This document shows positions 43,513 to 53,705 of a DNA stretch of 64,000 nt, piece by piece. The DNA comes from Nostoc sp. MG11 (GTDB lineage: Bacteria; Cyanobacteriota; Cyanobacteriia; Cyanobacteriales; Nostocaceae): NCBI RefSeq assembly GCF_014904695.1, contig NZ_JACXXN010000016.1, forward strand, positions 1 to 64,000. The letters are read 5' to 3'. Position 1 is the stretch's first letter; every line of letters begins with the position of its first letter. Under the pieces are notes generated by a model. The model saw only the letters and a list, made by a program, of their open reading frames with translations, was not told where the DNA came from and made no database searches. The translations under genes and the position numbers were made by a program.

Positions 43513-45624
43513 CTACCAATCATCGTCATCATCCCAGTTGTCCTGGTAGCTTGGACGAGATTTGCGAGAAGAACGGTTGTCATAGGAGGAGGAACGACTA
43601 TCTTTGTCATAGTCCCGGTTGTTATAGTCCCGGTTATTGTAATCCCGGCTGTTATAATCCCGGCTATTATAATCCCGGCTGTTGTAGTCCCTCCCATAAG
43701 AATCGCGTTCCCGGTACGTATCTCTGGGAGATTCGCGTTCCCGTTCTTTATCTCCACCAGTAAAGATGTCACGGATAGTACCAAGCAGGTCATCCTCTTC
43801 GTCCTCAGCATAATACTGACGAACTTCCCGATTTAGCTCATACAGAGCATCTTGCAGGTCGGCGTAAGCTTGGTCAATACCGCGATCGTCATTTTGCTTG
43901 AGACTTTCTCGTAGTTCCTGGCAAATATTATCAATCCGTTGGCGGCGGTTGCGGGCAAACTGCATCCCAAATTCCAGCGCCACTTCTCTAAGTTGCCGTT
44001 CTGCTTGAAAAATTAACCCCTCGGAACGAGTACGCTTTTCTATTCTTTCTTTGCGTTCTCGGTCAACTTCAGCATATTTTTGGGCATCTTGAATCATCCG
44101 ATTCACTTCCGACTCGTTCAAAGTAGAAGCGCCTTGAATGGTTATACTCTGTTCTCTACCAGTGGTTCTATCCAGAGCTGTTACCTGTAAAATGCCATTA
44201 GCATCGATATCAAAGGATACCTGAATCTGTGGGACTCCTCTAGGAGCAGGCGGAACGCCATACAGCTTGAAACGTCCCAAAGACTTATTATTTGCTGCCA
44301 TTTCCCGCTCACCCTGAACTACGTGGATTTCCACAGTATTTTGGTTATTTTCAGACGTGGAAAAAATGTCAGAGCGGCGTACTGGTATGGTGGTGTTACG
44401 AGGAAGAAGTTTTTTCATCACGCCGCCAATGGTTTCTAAGCCCAAAGACAGAGGCGTGACGTCCAAAAGCAGCACATCTTTGAGTTCACCCGCCAGAATG
44501 CCTGCTTGAATGGCTGCACCCACCCCCACCACTTCATCGGGGTTGACGTTTTCATTGGGTTCTGTGCCAATCAAGTCCCGCACTAGCTGCTTTACCATTG
44601 GCATCCGTGTGGAACCGCCAACTAGCACGACTTCTTCAATGTCTGCGGGTGACATACCAGCATCTTTCAACGCCCTTTTAACTGGTGTCCGCAATCTCCC
44701 CACTAAGTCAACGCACAAACCTTCAAACTGGGAACGAGTCAGACGAGTTTCTAAATGTTTAGGGCCTTCCTGGTCAGCAGCAATAAAAGGTAAGTTAATA
44801 TCAGTGACGCTGACAGAGGAAAGCTCGATTTTTGCCTTTTCAGCAGCTTCCATCAGGCGTTGTAACGATTGTCTTTCGCGTCTTAAGTCTATTCCTTCCG
44901 TTTCCAGAAATTGCTCTGCCAACCAATCTACGATTTTTTTGTCAAAGTCATTACCACCAAGTTGCGTATCTCCACTAGTAGCTTTGACTTCAAATATGCC
45001 ATCGCCAACTTCTAGAATCGACACGTCAAAAGTACCACCACCTAAGTCAAATACTAAAATGGTTTCCGTATCACCACGATCCAATCCGTAAGCTAAAGAT
45101 GCAGCAGTCGGCTCATTGAGAATCCGCAACACCTCTAACCCGGCAATTCTACCAGCATCGCGGGTTGCCTGCCGCTGAGAATCATTAAAATAAGCTGGAA
45201 CTGTAATCACTACCCCTGTTACTGGTTCACCCAAGTAACGACTAGCATCGTCTGCCAATTTCTTCAGCACCATTGCCGAAATTTCTTCTGGCGCGAATTC
45301 TCTATTGAGACGGGGACAGGCAATTTTAATATTACCTACTTCGTCCTTACGAATGGTGTAAGGTATACGCTTTGAATCTGGACTAAGTTCGCCATACTTC
45401 CGCCCAATGAAGCGTTTAACTGCGAAAAATGTATTTTGTGGGTTGAGGACGGTTTGTCGCCGTGCCATTTGCCCAACTACTCTTTCACCTTCTTTGCTGA
45501 AACCAACTACGGAGGGGGTTGTTCGCATTCCTTCTGCATTGGCAATTACCACCGGCTTGCCACCCTCCATTACGGCGACTACTGAGTTGGTTGTACCCAA
45601 GTCGATGCCGACTACCTTGCCCAT
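43513..45624 (-). CDS. dnaK: Hsp70 chaperone DnaK with repeat-rich acidic tail
   Basis: The 703-residue Hsp70 begins [19 protein letters not shown] and has the full nucleotide-binding domain ([48 protein letters not shown]) and substrate domain. The C-terminus has a run of about six [10 protein letters not shown] pentapeptides, coded by 15-bp DNA repeats (about 43613-43693), and ends DNWDDDDDW instead of the usual EEVD-like end. Cyanobacteria have several DnaK paralogs; the tail suggests a specialised one. It heads the dnaJ/J-protein series. Confidence 0.96.
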   Translation of the reverse strand: MGKVVGIDLGTTNSVVAVMEGGKPVVIANAEGMRTTPSVVGFSKEGERVVGQMARRQTVLNPQNTFFAVKRFIGRKYGELSPDSKRIPYTIRKDEVGNIKIACPRLNREFAPEEISAMVLKKLADDASRYLGEPVTGVVITVPAYFNDSQRQATRDAGRIAGLEVLRILNEPTAASLAYGLDRGDTETILVFDLGGGTFDVSILEVGDGIFEVKATSGDTQLGGNDFDKKIVDWLAEQFLETEGIDLRRERQSLQRLMEAAEKAKIELSSVSVTDINLPFIAADQEGPKHLETRLTRSQFEGLCVDLVGRLRTPVKRALKDAGMSPADIEEVVLVGGSTRMPMVKQLVRDLIGTEPNENVNPDEVVGVGAAIQAGILAGELKDVLLLDVTPLSLGLETIGGVMKKLLPRNTTIPVRRSDIFSTSENNQNTVEIHVVQGEREMAANNKSLGRFKLYGVPPAPRGVPQIQVSFDIDANGILQVTALDRTTGREQSITIQGASTLNESEVNRMIQDAQKYAEVDRERKERIEKRTRSEGLIFQAERQLREVALEFGMQFARNRRQRIDNICQELRESLKQNDDRGIDQAYADLQDALYELNREVRQYYAEDEEDDLLGTIRDIFTGGDKERERESPRDTYRERDSYGRDYNSRDYNSRDYNSRDYNNRDYNNRDYDKDSRSSSYDNRSSRKSRPSYQDNWDDDDDW

Positions 45625-45944
45625 GCGTTACTCTTCTCCTAGCGTGTCTTATAAATTTATTATGATTGGGCGGGACTATCTTTAGCTTTGTGCTACAGAA
45701 TGAAAACGCCTCAATGGTATGATAAACATGATTAAGGCCAGAATAGAAGAATTTAAGTTTGAGGAGCTAGTTGCAAGACTAGGATAACATTGACGATGGT
45801 TAGTGTGCCTCAGCAGCATTAACTCTTGTAGTCCAATGAATTTAATTCACTATATCTAAACAGTTGGGAAATACGGCCCAATAACACTATGCCCTGTTTT
45901 TCCCTCCTGTCTGAAAAAGATTATATTGGGACTATTTTAAACAT
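45625..45944. other. Divergent intergenic region dnaK / M28 peptidase
   Basis: 320 bp with no gene seen. No inverted repeat of the CIRCE type (TTAGCACTC-N9-GAGTGCTAA) is visible upstream of dnaK. Confidence 0.5.
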
Positions 45945-46793
45945 TTGAATTTAAAAGAGCGATTACGAACTCATCTGATTGAGATTGCGCGAGAACGCGA
46001 TCCTTACATGGCGACAGCTGGACATTTTTTTGTTCAAGAATATATCCGTCAACAATTTGCACGATGGGAAAGTGTGGAAATCCACACCTTTTTAGTAGGG
46101 AGCAAAACCTGTAAAAATCTCATTTTAAATTTGCCTTCCCAGGCTGAACAGCAAAAACAAGACTTGCCACCAATTTTAATTGGTGCTCACTATGATGCTG
46201 TACCCGGAACACCTGGCGCTGATGATAATGCTACAGGTGTAGCAGTATTGCTGGAATTGGCAAGGAAGTTTGCCGTCGAACCAGCAAAATATCCTTTGAG
46301 ACTGGTTGCTTTCGATATGGAAGAATACGGCTTACTGGGTAGCGCTGACTATGCAGCCTTGTTACGCCAACAAAAACAACCGCTACGCTTAATGATCTCC
46401 CTAGAAATGCTGGGCTATCGTGATTCTAATCCTGGCTCCCAAAATTACCCGCCCCCTCTAGAACGCTTTTACCCAAATCGCGGCGACTTTATTAGTTTAA
46501 TTGGCAATTTGCGGACAATTCGTGACTTAATTGGGATTAGCCGCAGTATTCGCAAAGTTGGCATACTTAGTCAGTGGCTACCAGTATCCAACAGAGGTTT
46601 AGTAGTTCGTCAGACAAGACTAAGCGATCATGCACCATTTTGGGATGCAGGTTATCCGGCAATTATGGTGACAGATACAGCATTCTTGCGGAATCCAAAC
46701 TATCACAAACCTAGTGATACCATTGCCACTTTAGATTTAGATTTTCTCACAGGTATATGCGAAGGTTTAGAACTTAGTATTCGGCGATTATGA
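45945..46793 (+). CDS. M28-family zinc aminopeptidase-like protein
   Basis: The 282-residue protein shows the di-zinc site of M28 peptidases: His82 and Asp84 in GAHYDAVPG, Asp93 in PGADDNATG, the Glu pair in FDMEEYG, and a late His in HAPFWDAG or YHKPSDT. It has no signal peptide, so it is probably cytoplasmic. The start is TTG with no good ribosome-binding site, so the true start could differ by a few codons. Confidence 0.85.
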   Translation: MNLKERLRTHLIEIARERDPYMATAGHFFVQEYIRQQFARWESVEIHTFLVGSKTCKNLILNLPSQAEQQKQDLPPILIGAHYDAVPGTPGADDNATGVAVLLELARKFAVEPAKYPLRLVAFDMEEYGLLGSADYAALLRQQKQPLRLMISLEMLGYRDSNPGSQNYPPPLERFYPNRGDFISLIGNLRTIRDLIGISRSIRKVGILSQWLPVSNRGLVVRQTRLSDHAPFWDAGYPAIMVTDTAFLRNPNYHKPSDTIATLDLDFLTGICEGLELSIRRL

Positions 46794-46849
46794 GCTAGGG
46801 TTAATAGCTATATATAATTACTCATGACCTAACTTATAGAGTTTCTTTG

Positions 46850-47740
46850 TTATGATTTAACACTAGGAGTCAAACTAGTTAAATCATCTATATTGCGTTT
46901 CATTGTGTTGCAAATTGCATCTAGGGGTAAGTCGTTGGCATCATAACCGAAGGGATTTTCTATTTCTAAGCCGATCGCTTCAATGCCAAACACTGTAAAA
47001 CCAACTAAAGCAGAAATTATAGCTGTCCACCAACCGAGACTATTCACTATTTGAAATGGTAAGAGAAAGCAGTATAGTATTAACAATTGCTTAAGATGAA
47101 TGGCATAAGCGAGCGGCATGGGTGTTTTTAAAATCCGCTCACAAGCACCTAAGTTATCCACAAGATTATTTAATAATTCTTGCATAGATGTTAATTGGTA
47201 GCTATTGAGGCAATTGCGCTTATACTGCTGCTGTAAAAAATCTCCTATCCAAAAAGCAACCTCTATGGGAGGATTATTCATAATCTTCAGTTTGACGTAC
47301 ATAGAAGATGGCATTAATTCTTCTAACTCGCTAGTTACAGTTTCTCCCCGCAAATGTAATTTAGTTGTGACAGCAAAAGCTACCAACAAATTTAATGCTG
47401 TAATTTTATTTTTTCTATCATCTGGAGATATTTCATCAACTGATACCCAAATTTGCCGTGCTAGATTTCGGACGTTATTTACTATAGAACCCCAACATTT
47501 TCTACCTTCCCAAAACCGCTCATAAGCAGTATTTGTGCGAAATACTAGCAACAAACCTAAAACAATACTGGGAATAACACTTCCTAAAATAGGTTGAGAT
47601 ACAGGTAATCGAAAATGGTGTAATATAGAAATTAAAAAACCAAAAGTTCCACACCAGATAATATGTTTGTAAATGGCTCTTGTAACTGAACCTTTAAGCT
47701 GTAAGGTTGTTTGTAACCATTGCAGTTTTTCGGCTTTCAT
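46850..47740 (-). CDS. Bestrophin-like membrane protein (UPF0187)
   Basis: The 296-residue protein shows hallmarks of bacterial bestrophins: SIVLGLLLVFRTNTAYERFWEGRKCWG, four membrane segments and a polar end (IENPFGYDANDLPLD). Family members form pentameric anion or cation channels; some in photosynthetic organisms act in thylakoid ion balance. Selectivity cannot be read here. Confidence 0.85.
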   Translation of the reverse strand: MKAEKLQWLQTTLQLKGSVTRAIYKHIIWCGTFGFLISILHHFRLPVSQPILGSVIPSIVLGLLLVFRTNTAYERFWEGRKCWGSIVNNVRNLARQIWVSVDEISPDDRKNKITALNLLVAFAVTTKLHLRGETVTSELEELMPSSMYVKLKIMNNPPIEVAFWIGDFLQQQYKRNCLNSYQLTSMQELLNNLVDNLGACERILKTPMPLAYAIHLKQLLILYCFLLPFQIVNSLGWWTAIISALVGFTVFGIEAIGLEIENPFGYDANDLPLDAICNTMKRNIDDLTSLTPSVKS

Positions 47741-48128
47741 GCACTTACCTTAATAAAATATTTAGTATCTGAGTAATTTAAAAATAATAACTCTAAGAAC
47801 GTTATTTTTATAAACTTAATTTAGTTGCGATCGCACACCAGAAACTCTTGATTTATCCCCACAACTGTTATGGATATGTCTTTACTAAAAATATAGCGGT
47901 TCTTGATTACGTGTAATTAGATTTAGTTTGGGGATATGATATTACGCTAATTAAAAATCTTTATTTTAGAAAACAGTCAGGTAATTGTCGAGTTTGTTTT
48001 TGCTAAGGTGACATAAGCGTATACGCGCAGCACGTCATTATACATCACCCCGATATTTGAGTATATACCCTAACGACATTCGACAATGGCATAGGTAAAA
48101 ATTGATTTATGTTTGAAACCTGTGACTG

Positions 48129-48165
48129 CTCCAGAACGCCTTTATCGTATCTGGAGTTTCTTTTT
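48129..48165 (+). terminator. Rho-independent terminator without an upstream protein gene
   Basis: CTCCAGA (48129-48135) and TCTGGAG (48150-48156) form a stem followed by TTTCTTTTT. Confidence 0.6.
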
Positions 48166-48393
48166 AGCTGATTATGCGAACTTGGCTAGTTCTTGAGAAA
48201 CCGATGGCATCGAGGATAATTCCCCATCGGGCAGATTTTGCGATAGCGCAAGCGCTGACTTGTCAGTTCGCAATTTTGTAAAATATCCTGATACGCCATA
48301 ACGTGGCTGAATAGGAATACATACTGAATTCTTTATATCGAAAACGGAGCATCACTTGTTGATGTACTCCCGATGCATAACAACTCTCGCAAA

Positions 48394-48420
48394 ACCGCCC
48401 CAGCTAATCACTGGGGCGGT
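48394..48420. terminator. Strong GC-rich hairpin
   Basis: ACCGCCCCAG and CTGGGGCGGT make a perfect 10-bp stem with a 7-base loop. The T tract after it is poor, so it may be an RNA 3' stem or a bidirectional terminator. Confidence 0.55.
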
Positions 48421-48644
48421 TGTGCTTTGCATGAAAATGTCTACTCAACTGTTCTTTGCCTGACTGCTGCTACCCAAAAATTTCGATGAGCATAAAAAAC
48501 TAGTAAAGCTTATCCCACGTCTGTTTAGACTAACTTGAGTCGCGGGATAAGCTTACAAACTCAAAAAATTACTTCTTTGCAAATACCATCAAATCTCAGC
48601 AAAGAGGCAAATTTCGCATTTATTCTCAACTCTCGTCAGAAGTA

Positions 48645-49022
48645 TTAACCAAACCAGTGAGAGGGTTCATAACCTGGTTGAACTGTTTCACAAAGATGAT
48701 GGCTAATCCAATCTGACTTTTCTTGAACGATTGAACAAATGCCTTGGTGAATCAAATTTTGGAGGTGTAGTTGTTGTTCTAGGGGTTTACGGGAGAACTT
48801 GTAGTTTAACAAGTTCTCTGTTTCAGCCTCGACTAGCGGTATCTGTCTTTCAGACATTGCACTATAAAAGCAGGGAATGCGGCTGAGGACAAAGGCAATT
48901 AGCTCTTGGCGCAAGTCAGGAATTGCAAAGGCTTGTTGATAAGGATGGTATGGATATGTATCCAAAACACTTTCAATCTCTCCTATTACTGATTGCTGTG
49001 TTAAATTGACTACGGTTTTCAT
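48645..49022 (-). CDS. Conserved hypothetical protein, faintly ComFB-like
   Basis: The 125-residue soluble protein (GEIESVLDTYPYHPYQQAFA, RQELIAFVLSRIPCFY, LIHQGICSIVQEKSDWI) is of a pattern I associate with small cyanobacterial proteins. The ELIAFVLSRIP segment recalls the ALNRLP motif of ComFB-type proteins. Function is unknown and the family link is weak. Confidence 0.55.
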   Translation of the reverse strand: MKTVVNLTQQSVIGEIESVLDTYPYHPYQQAFAIPDLRQELIAFVLSRIPCFYSAMSERQIPLVEAETENLLNYKFSRKPLEQQLHLQNLIHQGICSIVQEKSDWISHHLCETVQPGYEPSHWFG

Positions 49023-49580
49023 AATTTTTAAACCTCTTTTTTAATCCAGTCGATGCTTTGTCAGGGAAACAATGTTTCTAGATAGCAACGCCGTCATAAC
49101 AATCAGTTAGAAGTGATTTAACTGATAGATGCAACAGACCCCGGACTTAACTTTTTATCTTGGTAGAATATGAGACATTTGGCTCTGCTGATTTTAGTTA
49201 AAGTTTATACTGTTTTACAGTATTACTTATTAAAACAGCATTCAATAAACTGGTAAACCACCGATATTTTATATCTATAACTCTAATTATTTCAAAGTTA
49301 TGTCTTTTTGGCAGAAAACTATACAAAACGCAGTATATGATTTAGGGGATCAAGTCTAATACTGACAAAGCAACTTTAATTAGGATGAAATTTTTAATCA
49401 AGTTTAACTTCTTAGGTAATTTACATTACTTATAACTTTAGCTGCTCAATCTGCTGTTGCAGCATGAACTAAAATTTATTTATTGAGTTTAGAGAATTGA
49501 TTTTTCAAGCATTAATTTTATAGGTTACAAAAACAATGACTTACTATGTAGATAAATCAGTCTCATGATAGATGATAAGA
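49023..49580. other. Intergenic region, nothing seen
   Basis: 558 AT-rich bases with no supported gene, repeat or terminator. Confidence 0.5.
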
Positions 49581-50645
49581 TTAGTTAAAAATATTTAAAA
49601 AATTTGTATTATCTAAAGGTAAATGGCGCATTTGATTGTTAATTTGCTCAGCAGCAGCCAATCCAGAAAGCATCGCACCTTCTACAAGATTGCCGCCACA
49701 CCAATCACCACAGCAGACTAAAGGTAGAGGGGTTTCGGCAGACAAAACAGCTTCGTGCCAAGGATGACTAGGAAAGGCATAACGCCAACGATGTACTTGC
49801 ATCCAGTCGGGAGTATTTAACCAGGGAAGAGATAGAGATTCAGCTGCACGTTGCAAGAGATACTGTGCAGCAGGTTGTAAATCCTGTGTTTCCAGATGAC
49901 GTTGGGCAAAATCAGCGCTACTATGCACCACAAAATGTGGTTGCTGAGGACTGGGACGTTTGCTACTATCCAAACCAATCCATGCCAAATCAGCGTCATC
50001 CATAAAACTTAGAGCTTTCCACGCTGGGAGCGGTTGGGATGTGGGAAAATATCCAGCGATAGTACTTATGCATGGGTCAAACTTCACAGACCGGAGGTTA
50101 TCAAGAAAGATTGCATCTAATAGACTTTCCCCCAAGGGTGTCAACAGCATCAAAGCTTGGGGTGCAGGAACGGCGACTACTATGGCTGTTGCAGTGAATT
50201 CTTCGTTGCCAGATTCGAGAGTGAGACGCCAAGTATTTTCGGGAGTTAGGGTAATGGCGATGACACGCTGATTCAACAAAATTTCTAAACCTTGGCCAAA
50301 AAATTTAGCGATCGCACTCATTCCCCCAGGCGCAACATAGCAAGGACAGGAGCTTGTAGATTGATATATAGGAGCATTGGATTTGAGTTCGTAAACTTTA
50401 TCTGTCCAGACTTTGAGAATGTCGCGATCGCCCAACAACTCCACAAAGCGCCTCAACAATTCACCCTTTGGCTTCAAGTAACAAGCCCCATGATCTGCCC
50501 AAGTTCCATGCAAACGGCGTGTCGCAACTCTTCCCCCTAAACCACGGGACTTTTCTACAACCAGCACTGAATATCCAGCTTGACTCAACTGCTGGGCACA
50601 AGCTAAGCCAGCTATTCCGGCACCAATCACTGCAATATCAGTCAT
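49581..50645 (-). CDS. FAD-dependent amine-oxidase-like oxidoreductase
   Basis: The 354-residue protein starts with a Rossmann dinucleotide motif IGAGIAGLACAQQLSQAGY, then EKSRGLGGRVATRR, and ends with the FAD-closing CCGDWCGGNLVEGAMLSGLA. It belongs to the renalase/amine-oxidase-like group found in cyanobacteria; the substrate is unknown. Confidence 0.85.
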   Translation of the reverse strand: MTDIAVIGAGIAGLACAQQLSQAGYSVLVVEKSRGLGGRVATRRLHGTWADHGACYLKPKGELLRRFVELLGDRDILKVWTDKVYELKSNAPIYQSTSSCPCYVAPGGMSAIAKFFGQGLEILLNQRVIAITLTPENTWRLTLESGNEEFTATAIVVAVPAPQALMLLTPLGESLLDAIFLDNLRSVKFDPCISTIAGYFPTSQPLPAWKALSFMDDADLAWIGLDSSKRPSPQQPHFVVHSSADFAQRHLETQDLQPAAQYLLQRAAESLSLPWLNTPDWMQVHRWRYAFPSHPWHEAVLSAETPLPLVCCGDWCGGNLVEGAMLSGLAAAEQINNQMRHLPLDNTNFLNIFN

Positions 50646-50702
50646 AAGTCAAATAGTTCTTGGTTATTTTTTGTTAAAGGACAAATGATAAAGCGAAAAG
50701 TT

Positions 50703-50830
50703 TGAGCCGTACTCCTACGGGGAAGCAAGCTACGCGGAGCGTCTCTTAGAGAGGCTTCCGACGCTCGTTCGACTTTGGCGTCTCACGCCACTTGCTCCAC
50801 TTTGGGAAACGCGAAGGGAGAAGACTCGCT
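50703..50830. repeat. Dispersed Nostoc-type repeat cluster, copy 2
   Basis: Positions 50703-50766 match 40901-40964 with one difference. The next bases contain a second unit (GTCTCACGCCACTTGCTCC) related to the insertion in the O-antigen-ligase-like gene. Confidence 0.8.
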
Positions 50831-50927
50831 AGCGCTGCGCTATCGGATCAAAACTTTTCAAGAGAGGACAAAATACCTAATAGTAGAATAGGGTACAGAA
50901 AGGCTGCACGGAAGGGAGGAAGGGAAA

Positions 50928-51770
50928 TTGGATGAGATGAGGATGGCGCTAGAGTTAGCAACCGAAGAAGAATTACAAGATTTAACGGCAATTCTATTTA
51001 GTCGTAAATTCAATCCCCTAGATTATGTTCACACGCCCGAACCCATTGAAGTGCAAAGCCAAGACCGCAAAGCTTGGCTGGACGCACTAGAAGATCGCTT
51101 CCGCTTTTTAGCGGCAGATGGGATGACGGTATTGCGGGGACGCACAGAGCAGGTAACTTACCGACAAGCGCTAATTCAAGTATGTAAATATTTGAAAATT
51201 TCTTATTCTAATCAGCTGGCAACTGTTGATTTAGAAGCAGAGGTATTTTTGCATCTGCTTGGACAGGTGTGGAAAAAATTGCCTGAACAGGAAAAGCAAA
51301 AATTGACTGTACGGGTGCAGCGTCAGCTTGTCAATTCAGAACTAAAACAACCGCTACCACTTTTATTACAACGTGACCCTTTGGGATTACTTTTCAAAGG
51401 AGGTAGTGCGCTGGCTGTGACTTCCCTCCTTCAACCACTAGTACTCAAACAAATCGCCCAGCAATTTGCCATACACTTTGCTACCCATGAAGTAGCCAAA
51501 CAAACGGCAATCGCAGGCTCTCAAGCGGCTAAAACGCAGTTTCAAAACTACGTAGCTATGCAAATGGCCCGGCGGGGTATGACTTTGAGTGCAGCTCGTT
51601 ACGGTGCAGTCCGTAGTATGTTTGCCGTGATCGGGCCGATGATGTGGGCTTGGTTTTTTGCAGATTTGGGATGGAGAGCGATCGCTACTAACTACGGTCG
51701 GATCATTCCTACCATTTTCGCCCTTGCACAAATTCGTCTTACTCGTGCTGAATGTTGGGAGCCAGCTTGA
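50928..51770 (+). CDS. YaaW-like (UPF0174) protein
   Basis: The 280-residue protein has a helical N-terminus (LATEEELQDLTAILF) and a C-terminal segment rich in small residues and possible membrane helices (AARYGAVRSMFAVIGPMMWAWF), as in the YaaW/UPF0174 family. Function is unknown. The TTG at 50928 is favoured because GGAGGA lies 7 bases upstream. It overlaps the next gene by 19 bp. Confidence 0.75.
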   Translation: MDEMRMALELATEEELQDLTAILFSRKFNPLDYVHTPEPIEVQSQDRKAWLDALEDRFRFLAADGMTVLRGRTEQVTYRQALIQVCKYLKISYSNQLATVDLEAEVFLHLLGQVWKKLPEQEKQKLTVRVQRQLVNSELKQPLPLLLQRDPLGLLFKGGSALAVTSLLQPLVLKQIAQQFAIHFATHEVAKQTAIAGSQAAKTQFQNYVAMQMARRGMTLSAARYGAVRSMFAVIGPMMWAWFFADLGWRAIATNYGRIIPTIFALAQIRLTRAECWEPA

Positions 51771-53209
51771 ACAAGGCTTTTTACCATCCTGACCCTAGTT
51801 TACAAACCTCTTGGAACTTAACTCAATTGGGACTTTTGGTTTTTCCATTGAGTCCATTTTTGGGGGCTGTGGGTTTAGGTTTTGCAGTATTACTAACTTG
51901 GCTGCAACAATCTAGCATAATTAACCGCCGCCCCCTCAACTGGGGATTTGCTCTCCTCAGTGTATTGCTGATCATTACCGCTGGATTTGCCCATAACAAA
52001 ACAGAGGCTTTCCTCGGCTTATTTAATTTCTTACCGTTTTTTTTAGTTTTCGTTGGTCTGAGTGCGCTGATTCAAACACCTGCCCAATTGCGACAAATGG
52101 CTTGGATTTTGGTGATTGGTTCCTTGCCGGTAGCAATTATGGGTTTGGGGCAGTTGTTTTTAGGCTGGACTTTGAAGTTACAGTTTTTATGGATCGTCTT
52201 AGAGTGGGCGATCGCACTAGGAGGAGAACCACCAGGTCGCATGGCCTCAATCTTCATGCACGCTAACAGCTTCGCGGCTTATCTGGTAATAGTTTTTACT
52301 CTGGGATTAGGGTTGTGGCTGGAAAACTATCAGCAATTAAGAGTCAAGGGGAGCCACTGCGTTGGACGGGTTTCCCGGCTTAAAGCAAGTGGCGTTCAAG
52401 AGTCAAGGGTAGCCACTGCGTTGGGCGGCTCTGCCGACTTGTTCGCGCAGCGTCTCCGCGAGGAGAAGCAAGTGGCGTTCAAGCGTCAAAATTTTCTCCC
52501 TCTTCCCTTCCTTTTCCTAACTGTGGCGGAGATTGTAAATTTCATCGCTTTGATTTTTACTAACTCGCGGAATGGGTGGGCGATCGCTATTTTTGCCTGT
52601 TTAGCTTATGCATTCTATCAAGGGTGGCGCATTCTTGTGGGTAGTGTCGTCGGTATAGTGAGTAGCGTTCTTTTGGCAGCTTTTGCCCCCTCACCAGTCG
52701 CTCAATTTTTTCGCCAGATCGTTCCTACTTTCTTTTGGGCGCGATTAAACGACGATATGTATCCAGATAGACCAGTTGCTTTAATGCGAAAAACTCAGTG
52801 GGAATTTGCCTGGTCTTTGACTCAGCAACATCCTTGGACTGGCTGGGGCTTACGCAGCTTTACAACACTCTACAAAACGCAGATGCAGATTCGCTTGGGT
52901 CATCCCCACAATTTGTTTTTGATGCTATCTGCTGAAACTGGTTTTCCAAGTACTTTTTTGTTCTGCGGCTTACTAGGTTGGATTTTAATTGCAGGTTTCC
53001 AACTGCTGCGAAAGTCAAAATATATAGATAAACAAGATAGATTGATATTTTTCAGTTATCTTTTGGTCTTTGTTGGGTGGCTATTATTCAACACAGTAGA
53101 CATAACTCTATTTGATTTCCGTTTAAATATGCTCTCGTGGTTGCTTTTAGCTGCTATTTGTGGAGTAGTCTATCACTATGATAAAAATAACAGGCTTGTA
53201 GATCATTAA
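51752..53209 (+). CDS. O-antigen-ligase-like polytopic membrane protein with in-frame repeat insertion
   Basis: The 485-residue protein has about ten membrane helices and the Wzy/WaaL signature region (TNSRNGWAIAIFACLAYAF, HPWTGWGLRSF, and HPHNLFLMLSAETGFPS with the ligase His). It probably joins polysaccharide or glycan units at the membrane. Residues about 197-246 (KGSHCVGRVSRLKASGVQES and on) come from Nostoc repeat DNA and form a hydrophilic insert between membrane helices, without breaking the frame. The start may be TTG at 51767. Confidence 0.85.
   Translation: MLGASLNKAFYHPDPSLQTSWNLTQLGLLVFPLSPFLGAVGLGFAVLLTWLQQSSIINRRPLNWGFALLSVLLIITAGFAHNKTEAFLGLFNFLPFFLVFVGLSALIQTPAQLRQMAWILVIGSLPVAIMGLGQLFLGWTLKLQFLWIVLEWAIALGGEPPGRMASIFMHANSFAAYLVIVFTLGLGLWLENYQQLRVKGSHCVGRVSRLKASGVQESRVATALGGSADLFAQRLREEKQVAFKRQNFLPLPFLFLTVAEIVNFIALIFTNSRNGWAIAIFACLAYAFYQGWRILVGSVVGIVSSVLLAAFAPSPVAQFFRQIVPTFFWARLNDDMYPDRPVALMRKTQWEFAWSLTQQHPWTGWGLRSFTTLYKTQMQIRLGHPHNLFLMLSAETGFPSTFLFCGLLGWILIAGFQLLRKSKYIDKQDRLIFFSYLLVFVGWLLFNTVDITLFDFRLNMLSWLLLAAICGVVYHYDKNNRLVDH
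52341..52488. repeat. In-frame repeat insertion inside the ligase-like gene
   Basis: Two direct copies of a unit starting GAGTCAAGGGxAGCCACTGC and ending AAGCAAGTGGCGTTCAA are joined head to tail. The second has an extra TTCGCGCAGCGTCTCCGCGA segment. Related units occur at 50768-50825. Confidence 0.8.
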
Positions 53210-53279
53210 AATTAGCCAGTTAAATAATAGCGAACAACAATGCCATTTAGAATAGCCATCAGCTGTTTTTCAGTGTATG

Positions 53280-53444
53280 CACTGGGGACATTCGTAGTTT
53301 TAAGTTAATACTATTACTATATTCACGTCTGTGAGTGTGGCTAATGCCGAATTAGTCGCTGTTGCTGATTGTTGGGAAGGTGTAGGGACAACCCTTCTGG
53401 GGTTTTCCTGCATCCAGGGCATCTCTCGTAGATGCCCTTTTTTT
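53280..53444 (+). ncRNA. Candidate small RNA ending in a strong terminator
   Basis: The strip contains paired segments (GAAGG/CCTTC near 53378-53398) and ends in the perfect hairpin GGGCATCT/AGATGCCC (53417-53437) followed by seven T. The preceding gene ends at 53209, 208 bp away. The unit may be an independent RNA or a long 3' region. The open frame across it (53331-53522) looks non-coding. Confidence 0.35.
53417..53444 (+). terminator. Rho-independent terminator
   Basis: The 8-bp stem GGGCATCT/AGATGCCC with loop CTCGT is followed by TTTTTTT. Confidence 0.85.
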
Positions 53445-53654
53445 ATTTGTTGTTTTTTCTCAGTTAAGCATATTTTTACAAAAATTTTTATTAATAAAAA
53501 TCGTAAAAAATTATCCTTATAGTCTTTTGCATTTTTCTCTTATTCATTAGCTCTACTAATGTTGATAAGTTCATAGTCAGAGATTTACTAGTCCTCAAAA
53601 ATAATGATACAGACTAATAGTTTAGCTCATTAACTTTGATAGTTATGCATGTTT

Positions 53655-53705
53655 GTAGTAAGGATTTTAGTCCTTGATTTTTTTAAGCACTAAAGTGCTT
53701 ACTAC
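53655..53705. repeat. REP-like palindromic repeat
   Basis: GTAGTAAG and CTTACTAC bound two small hairpins (AAGGATTTTAGTCCTT and AAGCACTAAAGTGCTT), a repeat type common in Nostoc-like genomes. Confidence 0.75.

Larger units (their letters stand above)
47741..48644. other. 904-bp intergenic region, candidate small RNA(s)
   Basis: No protein gene is supported. Two plus-strand terminator-like hairpins (48129-48165 and 48394-48420) lie here although no plus-strand gene precedes them. The DNA between them folds into further short stems (for example CATCA/TGATG near 48350). One or two non-coding RNAs are a reasonable guess. Confidence 0.35.

Noticed and set aside
43437-43836. Open frames opposite the dnaK tail
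   Set aside because: They arise from the 15-bp repeats of dnaK read on the other strand.
45625-45944. CIRCE (HrcA) element before dnaK
   Set aside because: No TTAGCACTC inverted repeat is visible.
53331-53522. 63-residue open frame
   Set aside because: It crosses a strong terminator hairpin and T run, so it is unlikely to be translated.
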